Shown one piece after another: positions 9,491 through 18,178 of a stretch of 64,000 nt of DNA. Each line of letters begins with the position of its first letter. Position 1 is the stretch's first letter. Source of the DNA: Streptococcus oralis subsp. tigurinus (GTDB lineage: Bacteria > Bacillota > Bacilli > Lactobacillales > Streptococcaceae); NCBI RefSeq assembly GCF_002356415.1, contig NZ_AP018338.1, positions 1,612,001-1,676,000 on the forward strand, written 5' to 3'. The position numbers and the translations under genes were made by a program. The notes beneath the pieces were generated by a model, which searched no databases, was not told where the DNA came from, and worked only from the letters and a program-made list of their open reading frames with translations.

Positions 9491-9628
9491 TTTTCTATAA
9501 AATCAGAAGAAGTTGGAAAGGATCCCTCTATCTATTCTCACTTTTTATATCCCAAAAGCTCCCTCTCACTCTTTTGAGCAAGCGGTTGCAATTCATCTAT
9601 AAACTCATCAGAACAGACAAAGCTATTC

Positions 9629-9845
9629 TTTCGTCTTCTCCCATCCAGACTATACTGTCGGTTGTGGAATCGCACCACATCAGCTTGCGCTCGCGGACTT
9701 CTTTAACTAAGATATTTTGGATTAATCTAGGCGTCGCAGTCGAAGATAATACTTGAGTATATCGAGACAAGACAACGAAGAGTAAGCCAAAATAGCTAGT
9801 TAAGGTCACCGCCGGTCGGGAATCTCACCCAGCCCTGAAGACCCT
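9629..9845 (-). promoter_or_regulatory. FMN riboswitch (RFN element)
   Basis: Minus strand carries the conserved blocks of the FMN aptamer: GGGTCTTCAGGGCTGGGTG at the start (9845 down), ATTCCCGACCGGCGGTGA, then AGTCCGCGAGC, GATGTGGTGCGATTCCACA and CCGACAGTATAGTCTGGATG, ending near 9629. It sits in the leader of ribU. FMN binding would stop expression of the riboflavin transporter and the phosphatase behind it. Confidence 0.95.
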
Positions 9846-9848
9846 TTA

Positions 9849-9877
9849 ATCATAACAAAAAACGCTTGCAAGTGCAA
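9849..9877 (-). promoter_or_regulatory. Promoter of ribU, overlapping the trmL terminator
   Basis: Minus strand -35 TTGCAC (9872-9877), 17-bp spacer, -10 TATGAT (9849-9854). The start point near 9842 coincides with the first base of the FMN riboswitch. The -35 box lies inside the terminator hairpin of the upstream gene trmL. Confidence 0.65.
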
Positions 9878-9879
9878 GC
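9856..9879 (-). terminator. Terminator of trmL
   Basis: Perfect inverted repeat GCTTGCACTTGCAAGC (9864-9879 read on the minus strand) followed by GTTTTTTG, directly after the trmL stop codon. Confidence 0.8.
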
Positions 9880-9886
9880 ATTTTGA

Positions 9887-10390
9887 TTATTTCAATTTAT
9901 CTGCTTCATAGGTGTGAACAAGATCAAGACCTGCAAAATTCTGCTGGCGAAGAGCCTCATATACAATCATGCAGACGGTATTCGAAACATTGAGACTGCG
10001 GACGTGTTCATCGTTCATAGGAATACGGAGTGCTTTCTCAGGATGTTCTCGCATAAAGTCCTCAGGCAAGCCCTTGTCTTCACGTCCAAAGAGAAAATAA
10101 TGGTCCTCGTCAGTCGATAAATCTACCTCAGAATACACCTTCTCAGCAAATTTCGAAATCAGATAGAGTTTTCCCTTCATCTGAGACATGAAATCTTCCA
10201 AGCTGTCATAAAAATAAATATCTAACTTATCCCAATAATCTAATCCAGCTCGCTTCATCTTGCGATCATCAATAGGAAATCCCATCGGTTTGATGATGTG
10301 AAGGGGAGAATTGGTCGCAGCGCAAGTACGCGCAATGTTACCTGTATTTTGTGGAATCTGAGGTTCAAATAATACAATGTGATTTGTCAT
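9887..10390 (-). CDS. trmL: tRNA (cytidine(34)-2'-O)-methyltransferase
   Basis: 167 residues from the ATG at 10390 (AAGGAAG upstream); a longer open frame to 10429 lies in the leader hairpin and is not used. The protein is a minimal SPOUT methyltransferase: [16 protein letters not shown] at the N-terminus, FGREDKGLP (SAM site loop) and [27 protein letters not shown] forming the trefoil knot. TrmL (YibK/CspR) methylates the ribose of the wobble base of tRNA-Leu isoacceptors. It is preceded by a structured leader with a terminator-like hairpin, suggesting transcription attenuation. Confidence 0.93.
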   Translation of the reverse strand: MTNHIVLFEPQIPQNTGNIARTCAATNSPLHIIKPMGFPIDDRKMKRAGLDYWDKLDIYFYDSLEDFMSQMKGKLYLISKFAEKVYSEVDLSTDEDHYFLFGREDKGLPEDFMREHPEKALRIPMNDEHVRSLNVSNTVCMIVYEALRQQNFAGLDLVHTYEADKLK

Positions 10391-10515
10391 GACTTGCTTC
10401 CTTTCACCATTGCAAAAAAATAGCCACACTGCCCGGAGTCAAGCTCAGCAAACAGCGTGGTTAAGGCATCGTTAACTTACCTCACAACAGGTTTGAAGTA
10501 AATCAGCGAAGCTGC
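10391..10515 (-). promoter_or_regulatory. Structured leader of trmL with terminator-like hairpin (unassigned)
   Basis: From the predicted start near 10515 the RNA can form a small stem (ACCT/AGGT, 10477-10492 region), a second stem (GTTAA/TTAAC, 10460-10476) and a strong third stem CCACGCTG/CAGTGTGG (10453-10460 with 10424-10431), followed by CTATTTTTTTG. That third hairpin plus seven T (10414-10420) looks like an intrinsic terminator only about 24 bases before the trmL start codon. It is therefore either an attenuator/riboswitch or a short RNA gene whose terminator is partly read through. I do not recognise it as a known class. Confidence 0.6.
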
Positions 10516-10521
10516 TTTCTT

Positions 10522-10549
10522 AGTATAACACTTTCAGAATCATTGTCAA
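10522..10549 (-). promoter_or_regulatory. Strong promoter of the trmL leader
   Basis: Minus strand -35 TTGACA (consensus, 10544-10549), 16-bp spacer, extended -10 TGTTATACT (hexamer 10522-10527). Confidence 0.8.
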
Positions 10550-10792
10550 TAGAAACGACTTGATTTTTTTACTTTTTTTGATAATATTTCCATACTTAGT
10601 CATTCTTTTTCTGAGAAAGGATATTAAATGAGCGAAATCACTTCATATAATAGACATTTCTATGAAAGGTGAGCAATTTTATCTTTGAAAACTTACAAAA
10701 AGTCTTTTCTTATCCTCTAAAATGGCTTGGTAAGTGCATTTTTTGCGAAAAAAGGGTATGATAGTTACATCATGAAAAAGTAGGGTTTTTAT

Positions 10793-12142
10793 ATGAAAAT
10801 TGTCCTTGTTGGTGGAGGGAAAGTCGGTTTCGCCCTCTGTCGTTCACTGGTTGCAGAAAAACACGACGTTGTCCTCATCGAACAAGATGAGGCTGTTCTC
10901 GATCATATTGTCAGTCGCTTTGATATCATGGGACTCCTTGGAAATGGAGCAGACTTTGCTATCTTAGAGCAAGCCGGCGTTCAAGAGTGTGATATCTTTA
11001 TTGCTCTAACGGAACACGATGAAGTGAATATGATTTCAGCAGTACTTGCTAAAAAAATGGGCGCTAAAGAAACCATCGTTCGAGTGCGAAATCCTGAATA
11101 CTCCAATGCCTATTTCAAAGAGAAAAATATTCTTGGATTCTCACTTATCGTTAACCCAGAACTCCTAGCCGCCCGTGCTATCTCAAATATCATTGATTTC
11201 CCGAATGCACTCTCAGTTGAGCGGTTCTCAGGGGGACGGGTCAACCTGATGGAGTTTGTTGTCAAAGATTCCAGTGGTCTCTGTCAAATGCCAATCTCAG
11301 ATTTTCGTAAAAAATTTGGCAATATCATTGTCTGCGCTATGGAACGAGACCATCAACTTATGATTCCGAGCGGTGATATCACCATTCAGGACAGAGATAG
11401 GATTTTTGTTACTGGGAATCGTGTGGATATGATGCTCTTCCATAACTATTTCAAATCACGTGCAGTGAAAAGCTTGCTCATCGTTGGTGCTGGAAAAATT
11501 GCTTATTACCTACTTGGCATTTTAAAAGATAGCCGTATTGACACTAAAGTTATCGAGATTAATCCTGAGAGAGCTCGTCTCTTCAGTGAAAAATTTCCAA
11601 ATCTCTATATCGTACAGGGAGATGGAACTGCCAAAGATATCTTGCTTGAGGAAAGTGCTCCCAACTATGATGCAGTTGCAACTTTGACTGGGGTTGATGA
11701 GGAAAACATCATTACCTCTATGTTCTTAGACCGTGTTGGTGTCCATAAGAATATCACCAAGGTGAATCGAACTAGCCTTTTAGAGATTATCCATGCACCT
11801 GATTTTTCAAGTATCATCACACCCAAAAGCATTGCAGTGGATACCATTATGCACTTTATCCGTGGTCGAGTAAACGCCCAATACTCAGACCTTCAAGCCA
11901 TGCACCATCTAGCAAACGGTCAAATTGAAACTCTTCAATTCCAAATCAAGGAAGCTAATAAAATGACTGCCAAACCTCTTTCACAGTTGAAATTGAAAAA
12001 AGGGGTTCTCATCGCAGCCATTATCCGAAAAGGAAAAACAATCTTCCCTACTGGAGAGGATAGACTTGAGGTAGGAGATCAGTTACTCGTGACGACTTTA
12101 CTACCAAATATCACCAAGATTTATGATCTGATTGAGAGGTAA
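10793..12142 (+). CDS. trkA: Trk potassium uptake system regulatory protein TrkA
   Basis: 449 residues made of two RCK units. Each has an N-terminal Rossmann fold for NAD(H) (KIVLVGGGKVGFALCRSL at 1-18; KSLLIVGAGKIAYYLLGIL at about 227-245) followed by a TrkA-C domain (about 145-220 and 370-449). TrkA sits on the cytoplasmic face of TrkH and gates potassium uptake in answer to nucleotides; the TrkA-C domains of Gram-positive relatives can bind c-di-AMP. The next gene, trkH, starts three bases after the stop, so they form an operon. A -10 box TATGAT lies at about 10757. Confidence 0.95.
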   Translation: MKIVLVGGGKVGFALCRSLVAEKHDVVLIEQDEAVLDHIVSRFDIMGLLGNGADFAILEQAGVQECDIFIALTEHDEVNMISAVLAKKMGAKETIVRVRNPEYSNAYFKEKNILGFSLIVNPELLAARAISNIIDFPNALSVERFSGGRVNLMEFVVKDSSGLCQMPISDFRKKFGNIIVCAMERDHQLMIPSGDITIQDRDRIFVTGNRVDMMLFHNYFKSRAVKSLLIVGAGKIAYYLLGILKDSRIDTKVIEINPERARLFSEKFPNLYIVQGDGTAKDILLEESAPNYDAVATLTGVDEENIITSMFLDRVGVHKNITKVNRTSLLEIIHAPDFSSIITPKSIAVDTIMHFIRGRVNAQYSDLQAMHHLANGQIETLQFQIKEANKMTAKPLSQLKLKKGVLIAAIIRKGKTIFPTGEDRLEVGDQLLVTTLLPNITKIYDLIER

Positions 12143-12145
12143 AAG

Positions 12146-13585
12146 ATGAATAAAAGTATGATTCGTTACCTCCTCTCAAAACTTCTCTTGATTGAGGCGG
12201 TTCTCCTCCTAGTACCCGTTAGCGTAGCAACCTATTATCAAGAATCTAGCCAAGTATTTACAGCTCTCTTTACAACAATTGGAATTTTAATACTTCTTGG
12301 TAGCTTGGGAATTTTACGGAAACCCAAAAATCAGCGAATTTATACTAAGGAGGGAGTCTTAATCGTCGCCCTCTGTTGGATTCTATGGTCTTTCTTTGGA
12401 GCACTTCCCTTTGTCTTTTCAGGACAAATCCCAAGCGTCATCGATGCCTTCTTTGAAATCAGTTCTGGTTTTACAACTACAGGAGCGACCATTCTGACAG
12501 ATGTCTCAGTTCTCAGCCGTTCCCTCCTCTTCTGGCGAAGTTTTACTCACTTGATTGGAGGGATGGGGGTACTCGTCTTCGCGCTTGCCATTATGGACAA
12601 TGCCAAGAATAGTCACTTAGAGGTGATGAAGGCTGAGGTCCCTGGGCCTGTCTTCGGTAAGGTTGTATCCAAACTGAAAAATACCGCCCAGATTCTCTAT
12701 CTGCTTTATTTAGGGCTCTTCTCACTTTTTGTAGTCATCTACTATCTAGCTGGTATGCCCCTATTTGATAGCTTTGTCATCGCTATGGGAACGGCAGGAA
12801 CCGGAGGCTTCACCGTCTATAACGACGGAATTGCCCACTACGGCAGCTCACTCATCACCTATCTCGTCAGTATCGGGGTTCTGGTTTTTGGGGTTAACTT
12901 CAATCTCTACTATTACCTTATGCTCCGTCGGGTTAAGGCTTTCTTTGGAGATGAAGAACTTCGCACGTATGTAATCATTGTCCTAGTTTCTACCGGCTTG
13001 ATTACGCTCAATACGCTCCATCTCTACCAAGGTGTCTCTAAGAGCTTTGAAATGGCCCTCTTTCAGGTTTCCAATATCATCACAACAACTGGTTTTGGTT
13101 ATGGAGATATCACCAACTGGCCCCTCTTCTCCCAATTTATCCTCCTCTTCCTCATGGGAATCGGTGGATCTGCTGGATCAACCGCAGGTGGACTCAAAGT
13201 TATCAGAGGGCTCATCCTTTCAAAAATTGCAAAAAATCAGATCTTGTCCATCTTATCTCCTCATCGCGTATTGACTCTACATGTCAATAAAACTGTGATT
13301 GATAAGGATACCCAGCACAAGGTCCTAAAATATTTTGTCATTTATGTGATGATTTTACTGTCACTTATCTTCATTGTCAGTCTAGATAACAATGATTTTC
13401 TAGTTGTTACCAGTGCTGTCTTCAGTTGTTTCAATAACATCGGACCTATTCTAGGTACAACTTCTAGTTTTGCTATCTTTAGTCCCATCTCTAAAATACT
13501 TCTCTCATTTGCAATGATTGCAGGTCGTCTAGAGATTTATCCCATTTTGCTTCTCTTTATGAAACGTACCTGGTCCAAACGCTAA
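12146..13585 (+). CDS. trkH: Trk/Ktr potassium uptake membrane protein TrkH
   Basis: 479 residues with the four repeated membrane-pore-membrane units of the TrkH/KtrB family. The pore loops with the selectivity-filter glycines can be seen: SSGFTTTGA (first), MGTAGTGGFTVY (second), ITTTGFGYGD (third) and FNNIGPILG (fourth). It conducts K+ (with Na+ or H+) into the cell under control of TrkA, which is encoded directly upstream. A clear terminator follows. Confidence 0.95.
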   Translation: MNKSMIRYLLSKLLLIEAVLLLVPVSVATYYQESSQVFTALFTTIGILILLGSLGILRKPKNQRIYTKEGVLIVALCWILWSFFGALPFVFSGQIPSVIDAFFEISSGFTTTGATILTDVSVLSRSLLFWRSFTHLIGGMGVLVFALAIMDNAKNSHLEVMKAEVPGPVFGKVVSKLKNTAQILYLLYLGLFSLFVVIYYLAGMPLFDSFVIAMGTAGTGGFTVYNDGIAHYGSSLITYLVSIGVLVFGVNFNLYYYLMLRRVKAFFGDEELRTYVIIVLVSTGLITLNTLHLYQGVSKSFEMALFQVSNIITTTGFGYGDITNWPLFSQFILLFLMGIGGSAGSTAGGLKVIRGLILSKIAKNQILSILSPHRVLTLHVNKTVIDKDTQHKVLKYFVIYVMILLSLIFIVSLDNNDFLVVTSAVFSCFNNIGPILGTTSSFAIFSPISKILLSFAMIAGRLEIYPILLLFMKRTWSKR

Positions 13586-13597
13586 TCACAATAAAAC

Positions 13598-13632
13598 TCC
13601 CCTTTTACAAGCTAGTGAAAGGGGAATTTTTC
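13598..13632 (+). terminator. Terminator of trkAH
   Basis: Stem CTCCCCTTTTAC/GTGAAAGGGGAA with the 3' run TTTTTC. Confidence 0.8.
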
Positions 13633-13633
13633 T

Positions 13634-13664
13634 ATTAAAAATGAGAAGACCTTTCGGTCCTCTC
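13634..13664 (-). terminator. Terminator of the ami operon
   Basis: Stem GAGAGGACC, loop GAAA, GGTCTTCTC (13643-13664) with T-rich tail ATTTTT in the minus direction; convergent with the trkAH terminator. Confidence 0.85.
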
Positions 13665-13673
13665 CTAATCTGT

Positions 13674-14603
13674 TTATTTTTTAAGTGCTTCTTTGTAGCG
13701 AGCAACTTCCGCTTGATTAGCCCAAACATAGTGACCTGGACGAATTTCCACCATAGATGGTTTGTCTGTCTCATAGTCATGTTGGCTAGGGTCATAGACT
13801 TTCAAGACCTTCTTACGTTCCAAGATTGGATCTGGAATCGGTACAGCAGATAGAAGCGCTTGAGTGTACGGATGAACCGGATTGTTAAACAACTCCTCTG
13901 TCTCCGCTACTTCAACGATAACACCCTTATAGATAACTGCGATACGATCTGAGATAAAGCGAACAACTGACAAGTCATGCGCGATAAAGAGATAGGTCAA
14001 GCCCAATTCTTTTTGAAACTTCTTGAGCAAGTTCAAGACTTGCGCACGAACAGACACGTCCAAGGCTGAAATTGGCTCATCCGCAATAACGAAATCAGGT
14101 TCCATCACAAGAGCACGGGCAATCCCAATACGTTGACGTTGACCACCAGAAAACTCGTGTGGGTAACGGGTCAAGTGCTCTTTCAAAAGACCAACTTCAT
14201 GAATCATCTTTTGAACTTTTTCTTTTCGCTCTTCTTCATCTTTGAACAAGTGGTAGTTGTAAAGACCTTCAGAGATGATATAGTCAACTGTCGCACGTTC
14301 ATTTAAGCTGGCTGCAGGGTCTTGGAAAATCATCTGGATACGGCGGATCAACTCTGAAGATTCCTTATGAGATTTTTTCCCATTGATCTTATGACCGTCA
14401 AAGATGATTTCACCTTTACTAGTATTATTCAAACCAATAATGGCACGACCAATCGTCGTTTTCCCACTACCAGATTCACCAACGAGAGAGAAAGTTTCTC
14501 CCTTGTTGATAAAGAAGTTAGCGTTTTTAACGGCAACAAACTTCTTACTTCCTTCACCGAAGGAAATTTCTAAATCTTTAATTTCTACTAATTTTTCAGA
14601 CAT
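13674..14603 (-). CDS. amiF: Oligopeptide ABC transporter ATP-binding protein AmiF
   Basis: 309 residues of the OppF type: Walker [14 protein letters not shown] (about 36-48), signature [15 protein letters not shown], Walker [15 protein letters not shown] and switch His (IAHDLSVV), then the oligopeptide/dipeptide C-terminal extension with [12 protein letters not shown]. With AmiE it powers peptide import by AmiC/AmiD. In pneumococci and relatives Ami takes up nutritional and signalling peptides, for example those affecting competence and Rgg regulators. Last gene of the operon, 10 bp after amiE. Confidence 0.96.
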   Translation of the reverse strand: MSEKLVEIKDLEISFGEGSKKFVAVKNANFFINKGETFSLVGESGSGKTTIGRAIIGLNNTSKGEIIFDGHKINGKKSHKESSELIRRIQMIFQDPAASLNERATVDYIISEGLYNYHLFKDEEERKEKVQKMIHEVGLLKEHLTRYPHEFSGGQRQRIGIARALVMEPDFVIADEPISALDVSVRAQVLNLLKKFQKELGLTYLFIAHDLSVVRFISDRIAVIYKGVIVEVAETEELFNNPVHPYTQALLSAVPIPDPILERKKVLKVYDPSQHDYETDKPSMVEIRPGHYVWANQAEVARYKEALKK

Positions 14604-14613
14604 TTCCTTCCTC

Positions 14614-15681
14614 CTAGTCTTCTAGATGAGCAAAGCCCATTTTATCACGAATTTTATCATGTAAATCTGCGATGATTTCTGGTTTTTCAACCTTAGGAGC
14701 ATTCTCATGAAGCAACCAAGTCTTAGCCCAGTGAGTATCAGTGACTGAAAACTGAGGTGCTTTCTGTTCAAAGTCAATTTGCATCGCATAATCTGAACGA
14801 AGGGCAAAGGCATCACCTTTCAACTCCGTATAAAGAGACGGCGGTGTTCCTGGGATAGAGTACAATTCCCCTTTATCATCAGCGAGCTGTGGCAAGCTAG
14901 ACAAGAGACTCCAAGTATATGGATGACGTGGGTCGTAGAAGACTTCCTCAACAGTACCATATTCTACAATTTCACCAGCATACATAACCGCTACCTTGTC
15001 CGCAATACTTGCTACCACACCAAGGTCATGGGTGATAAAGATAATGGTGAAGTGGTACTCATTTTGCAAAGTTTTAAGCAAATCAATGATTTGCGCTTGA
15101 ATGGTTACGTCAAGGGCCGTTGTTGGCTCATCACAGATCAAGATATCTGGACGACACGCAAGGGCAATGGCAATAACGATACGTTGGCGCATCCCTCCAG
15201 AATATTGGAAAGGATACTCGTCAAAACGTTTTTCAGCGTCTGGAATTCCGACCTTGTTCATATAGTCGATTGCCATTTCTTTGGCTTCCTTAGCTGTTTT
15301 CCCTTGGTGTTTAACGATAACTTCTGTGATTTGGCTACCGATTGTATTGATTGGGTCCAAACTTGTCATTGGGTCTTGGAAGATGGTCGCAATTTTAGCA
15401 CCACGGATTTTCTCCCATTCTTTGTTCGAAGTCAAGGCTGTCAAGTCTTGTCCACGATAGTCGATGCTTCCTTGGGCAATGCGTCCATTATCTTCTAACA
15501 TCCCTGTAAAGGTTTTTGTTAATACAGATTTACCAGAACCAGACTCACCTACCAAGGCAAGAACTTCTCCTTCAATCAGTTCTAGAGAAACGCCTCTGAT
15601 AGCTGTTAGAACTTTGTCACGAACGTCAAATTCCACGACGATATCGCGAGCAGTCAAAATTACATTACTTTCTTTTGTCAT
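14614..15681 (-). CDS. amiE: Oligopeptide ABC transporter ATP-binding protein AmiE
   Basis: 355 residues of the OppD type: Walker [14 protein letters not shown] (about 43-55), Q-loop [11 protein letters not shown], signature [15 protein letters not shown], Walker [15 protein letters not shown], switch His [10 protein letters not shown], and the OppD/DppD C-terminal domain starting with [17 protein letters not shown]. It forms the heterodimeric ATPase with AmiF. It starts 8 bp after amiD, as expected for one transcription unit. Confidence 0.96.
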   Translation of the reverse strand: MTKESNVILTARDIVVEFDVRDKVLTAIRGVSLELIEGEVLALVGESGSGKSVLTKTFTGMLEDNGRIAQGSIDYRGQDLTALTSNKEWEKIRGAKIATIFQDPMTSLDPINTIGSQITEVIVKHQGKTAKEAKEMAIDYMNKVGIPDAEKRFDEYPFQYSGGMRQRIVIAIALACRPDILICDEPTTALDVTIQAQIIDLLKTLQNEYHFTIIFITHDLGVVASIADKVAVMYAGEIVEYGTVEEVFYDPRHPYTWSLLSSLPQLADDKGELYSIPGTPPSLYTELKGDAFALRSDYAMQIDFEQKAPQFSVTDTHWAKTWLLHENAPKVEKPEIIADLHDKIRDKMGFAHLED

Positions 15682-15689
15682 GTCTACTC

Positions 15690-16616
15690 CTATCTATGTG
15701 TACGTGGATCACTAGCATCCGCTAAGTTCTGACCAACAACGAATAGAGATAGGGATACCAAAATCAAGGTTGTCAATGGAATCCAGAACAAGTACGCGTT
15801 GGTCGTAACGTTTTGTGAGTAATCTGAGATCAAACGTCCCAAACTTGGCACTGTTACAGGCAATCCCAATCCAAAGAAAGAAAGGAATGCCTCATAAGAG
15901 ATAAAGCTTGGCAACATCAAGGTCATCGTAGAAACAATAACAGATACCAATTGTGGCATGATATTTTTAACGATGATTTTAAAGGTTGGTGTTCCAAGTG
16001 TTTGAGAAGCAAGGTTGTATTCCAAGTCACGGTAACGCATGATTTGAATACGAATTGAATAAGCAATACCGATCCAAGTCGTCACACTCATAGCGAAGAT
16101 CAAATTCCAGAAACCAGCACCAATTGAGTAAGTCAAGACGATAACAATCAAGAGAGATGGAATGTTTGAAATAATGTTATAAACTTCCATCATGACGCGG
16201 TCAACAGATTTGGAAATCCCCCAAATTCCACCAACAATAACCCCAATTACAAGGTTAATAAAAGTGGCAATTACAGAGATAAGAATTGAATTACGCGCAC
16301 CAAACCAAACCCCGTCAAACAAGGATTTACCATTACTATCTGTACCAAACCAATGTTCAGCATTGGGCTTGATAAAACGAGCACTAAAGTCATTGACCTT
16401 ACTTACATCGTTGAAGTCAAAATCTGAGAACATTGGGTAAATAAAGCTCATCAAGATAATGGCAACCAAAATTCCTAGCATAATGACTGTTGATTTTTTC
16501 TTTAAAAACTGTCTAAATACAGAGCCCCAGTAAGAGTAGGCAGGAGCATCAATCGTTTCAGAGGCAAAATCATCACGTTTTACGAACTGAAATTTTTCTT
16601 TATCAATTGTTGACAT
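15690..16616 (-). CDS. amiD: Oligopeptide ABC transporter permease AmiD
   Basis: 308 residues. A cytoplasmic N-terminus is followed by about six membrane segments and the binding-protein-dependent permease (EAA) loop [21 protein letters not shown], which contacts the ATPases. This is the OppC-type partner of AmiC. Its first base of the start codon overlaps the last base of the amiC stop, so translation is coupled. Confidence 0.95.
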   Translation of the reverse strand: MSTIDKEKFQFVKRDDFASETIDAPAYSYWGSVFRQFLKKKSTVIMLGILVAIILMSFIYPMFSDFDFNDVSKVNDFSARFIKPNAEHWFGTDSNGKSLFDGVWFGARNSILISVIATFINLVIGVIVGGIWGISKSVDRVMMEVYNIISNIPSLLIVIVLTYSIGAGFWNLIFAMSVTTWIGIAYSIRIQIMRYRDLEYNLASQTLGTPTFKIIVKNIMPQLVSVIVSTMTLMLPSFISYEAFLSFFGLGLPVTVPSLGRLISDYSQNVTTNAYLFWIPLTTLILVSLSLFVVGQNLADASDPRTHR

Positions 16617-18112
16617 TATTTGCCTCCTTTCTCTGTCAATTTAATACGTGGGTCAAGCATAGTCATCCAGATATCTCCTACAAAGAGTGAGAAGATAGAA
16701 ATACATGTAAAGATGAAGACGAGACCAACTACCATTGAGTTATTTGATGCCTTAACAGAGTCAATCAACATTTTACCCATACCTGGGAAGGCGAAGACTG
16801 TTTCTGTCAATGTTGCACCACCAATAACCCCGATTACGGCACCTGGAATACCTGAAACCAAAGGAACCATGGCATTTTTAAAGACGTGTTTATTTGAGAT
16901 TTCTTTTTCAGATAAACCTTTTGCACGAGCAAAACGGACAAAGTCCTGAGATTGCAAGTCAATCATGTAACGACGAATCCAGATTGCTGTACTTGGTGCT
17001 CCCAGCAAACCTAGAATGACTGCTGGCAAGACATAGGAACGCCAATCTCCAGCCCCCAAGATAGGGAATGAGTCAGGCAGACCAATAGATGATCCAATCA
17101 AGCGAACGATATAAACCAAGGCAATCGTTGGAAGTGCAAGCAAGAAGGTTAGAACACCTGTTGAGAAGCTGTCAATCCAAGTATTCTTGTGGCGAGCCAT
17201 AGCAGATCCAAGAGGAATCGCAATAGCATAAGAAATAATCAAACCAATCAAACCAGCAACAGCTGAGCTTGCAATCATAGATGGATATTGGTAGTTACTT
17301 TCTGTAGCTGTATATGGATCGTCTTTACCATAGTTAGCTATTTCACGCGCATCTGCTTGACTTGGAGATTTGTAGGTACGAGAGTAAATATCTACAGACG
17401 AAGTCTTTTTACCAGTAGGGAATTGAACTTCTGATGTCTTAGTTTGTCCTTGACCTTGTGTGATAACTTGAAGCACTGGCGTGTTCGCATAAGTTGGGTA
17501 AGAGTCACCCAAGTTAATGTTCACAAAGTTTTGGTGTACAAACGGGAATTGATTGTTGAAATACAAAAGGTATTTATGTTTGGTACCTGAACCAACCAAT
17601 GACCAACCGATAGCAGGGTCATTTTCAAAACGAAGATAACGTTCCAAGTTTGGATTTTCAGGGTCTTGAATCTTGTTTGTATGATCAATATCAAGTAAGT
17701 TCGCATAGAATTTGAAAACACGTTCAAAAATCGGAATTTCACGCGTAGCATAGAACTGACCACTCTCTGAAAAGACACCTAACGTCCAACCATTACCGAG
17801 TTGGTTGATGTATTTTTCGTAGATTGCCTTATTGGTATCATTGGCATCTACTGTTACAGATGAGTCCATCGTGCTAGCTTTTTCTTGCAACTCCTTGGTA
17901 TCGTAGTACTCGATATAGCCCATACGTTCATAAACGGTATTCTCATAATTATCCCGCTTATCTGGAGTTGTTGCAATCTTGTTGTAGTTGGTATCCTGCT
18001 TGAAAATCAGTTTCCGAGGAACCATCGTATAGATAATCGTGTAGGTCAAGGTTGTCACCAAGAAAATAGACAACAATGAGCGCAAGACACGCATAAAAAT
18101 ATATTTTTTCAT
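16616..18112 (-). CDS. amiC: Oligopeptide ABC transporter permease AmiC
   Basis: 498 residues, larger than an ordinary OppB because of an extracellular insertion of about 230 residues between the first membrane span (about 9-31) and the other spans (from about 278). The EAA loop [27 protein letters not shown] is near 385-412. This long form is typical of AmiC of mitis-group streptococci. It is separated from amiA by a strong intercistronic hairpin that should reduce its expression relative to the lipoprotein. Confidence 0.95.
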   Translation of the reverse strand: MKKYIFMRVLRSLLSIFLVTTLTYTIIYTMVPRKLIFKQDTNYNKIATTPDKRDNYENTVYERMGYIEYYDTKELQEKASTMDSSVTVDANDTNKAIYEKYINQLGNGWTLGVFSESGQFYATREIPIFERVFKFYANLLDIDHTNKIQDPENPNLERYLRFENDPAIGWSLVGSGTKHKYLLYFNNQFPFVHQNFVNINLGDSYPTYANTPVLQVITQGQGQTKTSEVQFPTGKKTSSVDIYSRTYKSPSQADAREIANYGKDDPYTATESNYQYPSMIASSAVAGLIGLIISYAIAIPLGSAMARHKNTWIDSFSTGVLTFLLALPTIALVYIVRLIGSSIGLPDSFPILGAGDWRSYVLPAVILGLLGAPSTAIWIRRYMIDLQSQDFVRFARAKGLSEKEISNKHVFKNAMVPLVSGIPGAVIGVIGGATLTETVFAFPGMGKMLIDSVKASNNSMVVGLVFIFTCISIFSLFVGDIWMTMLDPRIKLTEKGGK

Positions 18113-18126
18113 ATCGTTTCCTTTTA

Positions 18127-18169
18127 AAATCCCAAAAGAACCTTCTCCTCATGGAGAGAAAGTTCTCTT
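18127..18169 (-). terminator. Intercistronic attenuator between amiA and amiC
   Basis: Long imperfect stem (about 14 bp) pairing AAGAGAACTTTCTC (about 18156-18169) with GAGAAGGTTCTTTT (about 18134-18147), followed by a T-rich stretch. A partial terminator here lets the binding protein be made in excess over the permease, as usual in such operons. Confidence 0.7.
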
Positions 18170-18178
18170 GAGAGTTAT

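Noticed and set aside
9574..9809. Two ORFs of 60-70 codons on opposite strands
   Set aside because: Both fall in the FMN riboswitch and have no ribosome sites.
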